Assembly (NCBI RefSeq): GCF_019649055.1
Contig: NW_026570341.1
Location: 1-64,000, forward strand
Direction: 5' to 3'
Source: Paramacrobiotus metropolitanus
Lineage: Eukaryota > Tardigrada > Eutardigrada > Parachela > Macrobiotidae
Length of the DNA: 64,000 nucleotides
Shown here: in pieces, positions 57,217 to 64,000 of the stretch
How the letters are laid out: each line of letters begins with the position of its first letter
Position numbering within the stretch: the first letter of the stretch is position 1
Translations under genes and position numbers: made by a program
The notes under the pieces: generated by a model
What the model was told of the DNA's origin: nothing
Databases searched by the model: none
Seen by the model: the letters and a program-made list of their open reading frames with translations, nothing else

Positions 57217-58609
57217 CTAGGCCGCCTCCTTAAAATGCACGCGAAGAAAGGTCTGCGTCATACGCGACAGTTTCTCCAGCTGCACATCCTTCATTCCGTC
57301 CACGCACCACTTCTTGCCGCGATAATGCGAGGAGAGACGCGGATCGGCCGACTGCAGCGCACACAGTATCTGTAAAGCGATGCCAACGTTGCAATGCAAG
57401 ACTCGCAATATATTTAAAGATATTCGCAATCGTTTCGTGGTTCGAATTTTACAAATAAAAATCAGACGGCTATGTCCAATGTGCATGAATCATCAGCACG
57501 CGCGCGAACAGGGAAGCGCTGCTTTGCGCAATATGCTTGAAGATGCGACATTCGCGTTTATCCGTATTATTAATTATTGCTGATCTCACCTTGCACACCG
57601 TGATTTCGGTATCCTGCTGATCAACTGCCGATGCGAGAAACTCGTTCAAAAACTGTCGATCCGCCTTGCTCGGTACCGGCAGCGGCGCCTCCAAGGCATC
57701 CCACAGTGCGCAGCCGAATCCGCCACCCAGCGGCAGCCGGCACGCGCCGTACTTCAGCGATACACGGGCGCAGAGAAAGTCCTTGTCTCTCTCGGGGAGG
57801 GAACACGTTAAGGGCATGGTGCAGTGGAGCCAGCGGATAACGTCACCCGGCAGCGGACCCACGACCTCCACCAAGTCCTGCAGGCGGCAGAGCGAACCAC
57901 GACGCGGGGACTCCGGAGGCGGCCGATGCGTCACGCATTCCTCCCATCCCAGATCGTCCCGGAACCCGTTGATCATCAGGTCGAGTGTCACACCGCGGAA
58001 ATACAAACCGCGCAGGCGGATGCCAGGGTGGCGCGCCGCTACGTAACGGATCATCCCGGCCACCGCCAGGACATCGTCCATGTCCAGGGGCACTGCGCGA
58101 TCGGCCGCCAAGACCAGACTGCGGGTGGCGCAGCGCAGGGATTTGTAGGTGACCGCCGCCATGAAAAACTGGAAATGTCGGGAGTCTTGTCCACTGATGA
58201 TGACCAGCGTGCTGGTTAGTGTCGGCGCGGTGAGGAGGCGGTTCCATGTGGACGACACGGTTCGCAGCGCCGTCTGCGCCACCGTATCCAAATGGGAAAA
58301 CACTTCCATCCATAATTCCGGCAGCAAGGCATTCCCATCCACCGTTTCGCAGGATGTTTCCCAAAATTCCAAGCAGCGTACGAGGTTCGACTGGAGACTG
58401 GCTAAAGCCGTCTGCAAAGCACACAGTGCAGTGAAGTATAATTCGCTTTCGCCTTTTTTCGATCACATTGCGTGGAAGTACGCGGTTTCATAAATTTCAC
58501 TTCAAAACGTTTTACCTGGAGTTCGTCGGCATCGCAGCTCGTCCAGTGCTGCGGAATGTACACCACGCCTGTAGCCGGCAGGAAGGTTGACGGGTTGATG
58601 GTTGACGCT

Positions 58610-58735
58610 CAATGAAGGTCATCAACCTTTCTCTAAAGGTCATCAACCTTTCTGATCAACCATTTCTAAACGTCATCAACCTTTCTGATCAACCTTTTCT
58701 AAAGGTCGTCAACCTTTCTGCATAACGTTTCCAAC
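58610..58735. repeat. 21-bp palindromic repeats, array 1 (CATCAACC orientation)
   Basis: Units of AAAGGTCATCAACCTTTCT with variants (GATCAACC spacers) in the left arm of the foldback element. It mirrors the array at 62,220-62,350. Confidence 0.85.
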
Positions 58736-59189
58736 TATTTTGCCGAAGGTTATCCTCCTAGCCGTCCATCATATTTATCTTTCGGCTTGCGGTCAACTTG
58801 CTTACCATTAATTTTTCTTTTTTAACATTTCTTTCTCGGTATCCATGCATTCAAAAATGGCGCCATGGTGTGCATTTGGAGACATTGCGGCTATGAAATC
58901 ACTCTGCGTTATAAAAATAATATGCGCTCAGAGTACTCGGAACCATACTGCAGAGCTTTGCTAATTTCTCAGCTCAACGTACTGGCATAATGCACTGAAT
59001 TAACCGGCAGCAGGCCGAAACCGGCAAATTTCTTTATTTTGAATTTTTGATTGCCCTGTTCGGGCTATAACAGAAGAATTTTCCGAACCTGTGTGCTTAA
59101 GGACTACCTAGCAATATAAGCAATACTGCATTTTACAAAGAAAGTAGACTCAGATGCGGATGTCATTGCACTGTTGGGTACCGCCTACC

Positions 59190-59380
59190 TTTCTGTCAAA
59201 AGTCACAAACCTTTCTATAAAGATCGTCAATCTTTCTCGAAAGATCATCAGCGAACCTGTAACGGTCATCAACTTTTCTGTAAAAGTCATCAACCTTTCC
59301 GTAAAGGTCATCAACCTTTCTGTTAAGGTCGTCAACCTTTTTTGTAAAGGTCGTCAACCTTTTTTGTAAAGGCTGTTCCT
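59190..59380. repeat. 21-bp palindromic repeats, array 2
   Basis: About nine units of the form GGTCATCAACCTTTCTGTAAA. It pairs with the array at 61,575-61,720. Confidence 0.85.
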
Positions 59381-60009
59381 TGATTTTTACCAATTTACAA
59401 AGCCCCACAAAAAATGATTTGCGGTCGGATGTATCAGTTGACAGCGATAAAATCAATTAGAGCTTTAGAAGAAAGGTCGACTGTAATTTTTTCCTGAAAA
59501 CCGTTAAGATATTACTAGCATTTTATTATAACTTATCTTGATTACAGTTGCATAAAAAAATATTTGCTCGAGTAACCGGCAGAAAGGAGGATGTTCAATG
59601 AAATCACATCCAGTAATCTACTGAGCCTATCCGTCGGTGTCGATTGATCTAATAGTGACACTATTGAATGCTTTCAGGCCCATTGTGAGGGTCAATGCAC
59701 GCCGTCACTGATTCGGCAAAAAAAGGGGATGGATATATTATTTTATCACTTTGCCTGCATGGCATCCAACTGTTATCATCTTCCCAATTAGTTTTTCATT
59801 TGAGAGAAATTATATAATTGGAACTTGTGGTAGACGAGACGGGTGCCAGCTGCGCCGCCAAACAGCTATCCAGGTGGCTTTCCGCTCTCGCCACAGACTC
59901 GTACGTGAAACTCCAGTTTTTTCCCTCGTTCACATCTCGGTCAAACCTCCGGATTATAGTTCCAAAAGGTAGAAATACTCTAGTTCCTTGCAAAACTAAG
60001 CAACGACCC

Positions 60010-60185
60010 TTACAAAAAAAGGTTGACGACCTTTCCGGAAAGGTTGATGACCTTCACAGAAAGGTTGATGACCTTTACAGAAAGGTTGATGACCTTTACA
60101 GAAAGGTTGATGACCTTTCGAAAAAGGTTGATGACCTTTCGAGAAAGGTTGATGATCTTTATAGACAGGTTTATGACTTTCGACA
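60010..60185. repeat. 21-bp palindromic repeats, array 3 (GGTTGATGACC orientation)
   Basis: About eight regular units, AAGGTTGATGACCTTTACAG. One frame reads the heptad KVDDLYR/KVDDLSR again and again. The following 240 bp (60,180-60,420) repeat in direct orientation at 61,725-61,970. Confidence 0.87.
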
Positions 60186-60698
60186 GAAAGCTGGACTACG
60201 ATAACAACCCTCACTAAGAATACCAGTGCAATGGTGTCCACATCTGAGTCTACCTTCTTTGAAAATGCTGTAGTGCTTATAATGCTGTAATCCTAAAGCG
60301 CACCGGTTCGGGAATTTGTTGTTCATAAAGTGCACAAGGGGTCCGAACGCGGCAATCAAAATAAAGACATCCGGCCTCAGTTAGTTTGGTGAATCTTTCC
60401 AGTAAGTGTAGCCAGGCCCGTAGAGAGGTCCGAAGGATAGATGTTGCGCATATCGGCTGTGCCAGCCGCGCCCGTTTCGAAGTTCGGTCTGCGCTAACTG
60501 CGCCCGTAGATTTCAGAGTCTGCGCCCGCTGCGCTACTATTATCCCTTGGACTTCGCTACCGACCCTGCTCCCGTTTGACAGTCGACTGCATGTCAAAGT
60601 CTACCTACTGTGTGCCAAATTTCCAAATTTCCAAAGATGTTAAATAAATTTATCACGGCACCGCACATGCGCCACGGGCGCATGTAGCCGTTGACGTT

Positions 60699-60832
60699 TA
60701 TAGCCGGCAGAAAGGTGGACGGGTGGATGGTGGATGTTCAATGAAATCGCATCCACCAATCTGCCGACCTTCGGCATATTGGTGGATGCGATTTCATTGA
60801 CCATCATCCCGTCCACCTTTCTGCTGGCTACA
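60699..60832. mobile_element. nested 134-bp foldback module inside the large element
   Basis: TAGCCGGCAGAAAGGTGGAC at the left and GTCCACCTTTCTGCTGGCTA at the right are complementary, as are GATGCGATTTCATTGA and TCAATGAAATCGCATC within. The ends resemble those of the large element, so it is probably an inserted or internal relative. Confidence 0.75.
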
Positions 60833-60839
60833 GACGTTC

Positions 60840-60975
60840 AGTGAAGATCATCAACCTTTCTCCAAAGGTCATCAGCCTTTCTCTTAAGGTCATCAACCTT
60901 TCCATCAACCTTTCTCCAAAGGTCATCAACCTTTCCATCAACCTTTCTCCAAAGGTCATCAACCTTTCCGTCGGA
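60840..60975. repeat. 21-bp palindromic repeats, array 4
   Basis: Units with GGTCATCAACCTTTCCATC. One variant has a 12-bp spacer (CATCAACCTTTC), so the period alternates. Confidence 0.8.
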
Positions 60976-61574
60976 AAAACGGAAAAAAACCCTAATTTTG
61001 CGGAACCGAGTGGGTTGTTTGTTTATGTTTATCAAACTACGTCTACGTGTTCCATTGCGTAAGTACAGTAGGCCTAATACTGACACGCAACGCGCAGAAC
61101 GTAGTCGCAGGACCTGCCAACGGCCCTGCAAAAATTGAGTACGCAAGAAGTTCTTGTCATTTTTTCATAGATTTTTTTTGTGCGCTGTAAAAATTTCACA
61201 AAGTGCATTATTTACGATTAATCGGTTGCAACTTTCCTCATCCCTAACTCAAAATTTTAAATAAAAAACGAGCAAAAAATAATTTGCCTTATTTAAAAAA
61301 CAAAACTGCAAAAAGCGAACGGTAGCATCCGCCTTTCTGCCGAACCGGTGGCAGCATCCATTCATCAAGCTTTTGCGCCATTGCAAAAATTTTCTGTCAA
61401 AGTTGTTACCTTCGCTATCGCCTTATCAGTTAATTCGCTTGCCTATGATCCAGCATGCAGACGCAAGGTACGAACATCGTCGACATAATAATTATTATGT
61501 CTTACCGAGTGGCGAAATAGTTGTGTCGCACACTGAACTACTACAATGAGCACAACACCATCAAAGGACACCGC

Positions 61575-61720
61575 CGGCAGAAAGGTTGATGACCTTTACG
61601 GAAAGGTTGATGACCTCTGCAGAAAGGTTGATGGCCTCTACAGAAAGTTTAATTACCTTTTTAGAAAGGTTGATTACTTTCACTGAATGGTTGTTGATCT
61701 TTAAAGAAAGGTTTATGACT
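61575..61720. repeat. 21-bp palindromic repeats, array 5
   Basis: Begins right after GCCGGCAGAAAGG, as at the element's ends. About six degenerate units of GGTTGATGACCTTTACGG. Confidence 0.82.
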
Positions 61721-62219
61721 TTCGACAGGCAGGTAGACAACCATAATAACCCTCACTGAATCTAGGGGTGCAATGACGCCCACATCTGAATGCAAAATTC
61801 GGTACTGTTCATAATGTTTAGTCCTAAAGCACCAAGGTTCGGAAAATTGTTACGGAAAAAGTGCACAAGTAGCGCGAACGTGACAACCAAAGGAAGACAC
61901 CTGCGCCTTTTGCCTAAAGTTTGAAGTGTTGCGCTCGGTGCATTTTTCCAGTAAGTGCAACTCAGCATTTAGCAAAGGACAGTCCCTGCAGTAAGGCTTT
62001 GGCTACTCCGAGCGTATACTATTAAAGCGTAAACTGATTTCTAATAGCCGCAATGTCGCCAAATGTAGAACCATGGCGCTGTTTTTAAATCAATGGATAC
62101 CGAGAAAGAAATGCTAAGAAACAAAAAGTCAATGTTAAGAGAGCTTAGACAGACAAACAGTATGCAGAAAGATAGATATGCTGGGCAGCTAGGAGCATAA
62201 CCTTCGGCAAAATGGTGGA

Positions 62220-62350
62220 AAAGGTTCTGCAGAAAGGTGGATGACCTTTAGAAAAGGTTGATCAGAAAGGTTGATGACCTTAAGAAAAGGTTGATCAGAA
62301 AGGTTGATGACCTTAAGGAAAGGTTGATCAGAAAGGTTGATGACCTTCAT
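62220..62350. repeat. 21-bp palindromic repeats, array 6
   Basis: Units of GGTTGATCAGAAAGGTTGAT in the right arm, mirroring array 1. Confidence 0.85.
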
Positions 62351-62983
62351 TGAGCATCAACCATCAACCCGTCAACCTTCCTGCCGGCTACACACGCCCA
62401 CCCGCCCATCCACGAGCTCCACCATCCGCATTCGCGGCTCCGGCTGTTTGCATTCGTCATCAGTCTCATTCACCGCCGCGATCAGTGCAGCGGCCGCTTC
62501 CGCCTTCAGCGAGCGAAACCGCACATCCAGCTGCACGCTGCACTTGGCGAACCATCCCGGTTCGATACTGTCGGCATCGGTCTCTTCCAGATCATCCTCC
62601 TTGTGGCGCAGTCGTTCAATGGGGACGATGTCGGTGCAGAGCACTCCGCTGTTTGTTTCTGTCCACTGCACAACGGCCACTTCCACGCTCTGGTACGGCA
62701 CACTGATGATCTCGGCGTCCAGCCACACCCACGCTCCAGACGGGGTCTCGCGGACCAGCGCTTGCATTGGCAGGCGAGCGATTACCTTCGCGTGAAACGC
62801 GGAGAGGTCCGTTGTACCGGGGGAGAAGGCCCGGCCGAATGGGAAGAACTCGCGTCGCTGATGACGACAGAGCATGTCGACGAAGAGTCCCGTCTCGGCC
62901 ACGTCGACAACCCGGCCCAAGCGAAGGAGACCGTCGTCGCCCAGAACATGGACGCTGTTGATGCGGTGGTAGTCGATGGGCAT

Positions 62984-63429
62984 GGTTGGAATGAGGGAAG
63001 GCAGAAGGGTAAATAACAGGCAGCGTCATGCGAAAACCACGACAAGGCACCGTAATTTAATCGATGGGGTTATTTTTCCTTGTGGCAGAATTAAATTAAT
63101 TCAGCAGACCGGCAATGTAATGCAAATATTTTCCAATTTGGCATACTCAGCAGTTTTCAATTGGGCGACGTTTGTGCCGCCGCCCACCCTCTCGCTATTC
63201 GGTTTTCTGGTCAGCGTTTATCATACTTTTCCCGTCATACGTGACACGTTCAGTTACCTCGTGTACGATACTTCGCTGAGATATCAGCTCACAGCTCTCG
63301 CTTACAGCTCACCAATTATACTAAGTCTTGCTTTCTCAGTTAAATTCCTTCTCGGTGTTCGTTGGTGTTTAGTGTCGGTATACACTAACCAAGCGCCTTT
63401 TACCTTGTTTGTTCCCGTTGTCGCGAAGG
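62984..63429. promoter_or_regulatory. divergent intergenic region (446 bp) between c13 and c14
   Basis: c13 (minus, subtype 1) and c14 (plus, subtype 2) diverge from here, the mirror image of the c9/c10 arrangement. No clear TATA box. Confidence 0.4.
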
Positions 63430-64000
63430 ATGCCCGGCGGTACCAACGTGGTGCAGGTCCGCGGCACCGATCAACGGGTGCGCCAGAGACGCGTCGTGGA
63501 CGTGGCCGACGACGGTCTCTTCGTGGATCTGCTCTGCGCCAACCGGCGACGTGAATTTGCGCCCTTTGGCCGCGTCTTTTTCCCCTCTCCTACGTGGCAC
63601 AACGAGCGGGACAGTTTATCTGGCCAAGAATGGTTAAGCGGCCCGGTGGAGATTTCCGAGAATGGTCTCCGGCCCGGTGCCGGAGACGCCATCGGGTCCC
63701 TGGATCTGGCTGCCAGGGGAAATCCACTGCGTGCAACAACTGCATGGAGCAGCCGTTGGTAATTGGCAAAGTCTTCTCACGGGCGAACACTGCACCGACA
63801 CCGTGCCCGTTGAGCGCATTCGCCCTCTGCGGACCGCCTCCAACTTCGCCGAACTCTGCATCGCAATCCCTCCCGGGAGCTTCGTCAAGCGCAGTGTGCA
63901 TCTGGGCACGGAATTCCGCTCCCTGTCCGCTGACGAAGCGCAGGCGCTCATCATGCGATTGAATGACGCGAAACTCTTCCTCCGTTCGCCGGTTTTTGTT
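63430..64000 (+). pseudogene. F-box family copy c14, exon 1 with frame break, subtype 2, cut by the window edge
   Basis: ATG at 63,430 opens MPGGTNVVQVRGTDQRVRQR, GLFVDLLCANRRREFAPFG and WLSGPVEI. There, between about 63,650 and 63,675, 24 bases stand where c11 has 5, a net gain of 19 that shifts the frame; a GGCCCGGTG stretch appears twice around it. Beyond it another frame reads VPETPSGPWIWLPGEIHCV, CTDTVPVERIR, PGSFVKRSVHLGTEFRSLS up to the edge. Exons 2 and 3 would lie to the right. Probably a pseudogene unless the extra bases are an assembly fault. Confidence 0.7.

Larger units (their letters stand above)
58570..62392. mobile_element. Foldback-type transposon, 3,823 bp, with exact 6-bp target duplication
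   Basis: Both ends read TGTAGCCGGCAGGAAGG inwards, followed by TTGACGGGTTGATGGTTGA. CACGCC flanks both sides (58,564-58,569 and 62,393-62,398). The arms are inverted repeats for several hundred bp: 58,740-58,980 (CCGAAGGTTAT, TTTCTTTCTCGGTATCCAT, GACATTGCGGCTAT) pairs with 61,990-62,215, and matching continues less well to about 59,340 and 61,600. They contain tandem 21-bp units around AAAGGTTGATGACCTTT. The interior (about 59,570-60,970) holds related, nested modules. No transposase is seen, so it is non-autonomous. The layout, with TIRs made of tandem short repeats, recalls Drosophila Foldback/Galileo elements; the family link is not established. Confidence 0.88.
57217..62983 (-). pseudogene. 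F-box family copy c13, subtype 1, intact but split by a 3.8-kb foldback insertion (exon 1 62,983-62,393 plus 58,563-58,516; exon 2 58,411-57,590; exon 3 57,369-57,217)
   Basis: ATG at 62,983 opens MPIDYHRINSVHVLGDDGLL, closely matching c10, and is open for 197 codons to MVELVDGRVGV. There a transposon interrupts it (58,570-62,392), and the remaining 16 codons VYIPQHWTSCDADELQ lie on its far side, before the donor CAG|GTAAAA. Leaving out the insert and one target copy, exon 1 is 213 codons in frame. Exon 2 (274 codons) has TALASLQSNLVRCLEFWE, the F-box LPELWMEVFSHLDTVAQTAL and GIRLRGLYFRGVTLDLMING, ending ITVCK|GTGAGA. Exon 3 (50 codons plus stop) is ILCALQSADPRLSSHYRGKK, WCVDGMKD and LEKLSRMTQTFL. 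No other lesion is seen, so loss is recent. Exons 2-3 could still be expressed from another start. Confidence 0.83.

Noticed and set aside
59150-60241. Frames with RLMTFTE or KGHQPF repeats in the foldback arrays
   Set aside because: Alternative-frame translations of the 21-bp unit. Only the KVDDLYR frame is noted, and even that is not called a gene.

Overview
The window looks like nuclear DNA of a small invertebrate animal. It has short spliceosomal introns with GT/AG ends, a C2H2 zinc-finger gene, F-box genes, a KDZ-type transposase fragment, Ty3/gypsy and RLE-type LINE sequences and several foldback/MITE elements. A tardigrade is my best guess from gene style, but this is weak; nothing here fixes the species.

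Layout. (1) 1 to about 12.3 kb, minus strand: one long Ty3/gypsy LTR retrotransposon. It reads right to left as leader/LTR, a very long gag, protease, RT-RNase H and integrase, and runs off the left edge. It is broken. (2) 12.3-18.4 kb: non-coding sequence with two foldback MITEs (a 700-bp near-palindrome with TA ends, and one copy of a second family). (3) 18.4-22.8 kb, plus strand: a spliced gene for a coiled-coil plus C2H2 zinc-finger protein, whose 2.2-kb last intron holds an antisense, 5'-truncated LINE. (4) 23.8-25.8 kb: three broken members of the F-box family described below. (5) 25.9-33 kb: a second foldback copy, an integrase-tail fossil of another LTR element, a GTATTC/GAATAC repeat field, a TIR element and the last exon of a KDZ transposase. 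(6) 33.15-34.98 kb: a CpG-rich 82-bp minisatellite. (7) 36-64 kb: the main locus.

The 36-64 kb locus is a cluster of a three-exon gene family, with 14 whole or partial copies in the window, numbered c1 to c14 by position. Exon 1 encodes about 205-220 residues with two Tudor/Agenet-like stretches. Exon 2 encodes about 275-295 residues: an F-box followed by a leucine-rich, LRR-like part. Exon 3 encodes about 45-60 residues with a strongly conserved motif (ALQSADPRP, then YRGKQWCVDG). Both introns are phase 0 in every full copy. Copies c7, c10 and c11 are open throughout. c8 and c9 each have one lesion, c14 has a frame break and runs off the right edge, c13 is split by a 3.8-kb transposon, and c1-c6 and c12 are remnants. 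The F-box predicts substrate receptors of SCF ubiquitin ligases; the first and last domains are unassigned. Copies fall into at least two subtypes that recur as divergent pairs, which suggests that the pair is the unit of duplication.

The most striking structure is the 3,823-bp insertion at 58,570-62,392. It has inverted termini, an exact 6-bp target duplication, and long arms built of a 21-bp palindromic repeat, much like Drosophila Foldback elements. It cuts exon 1 of c13, whose reading frame is otherwise intact, so the insertion is recent.
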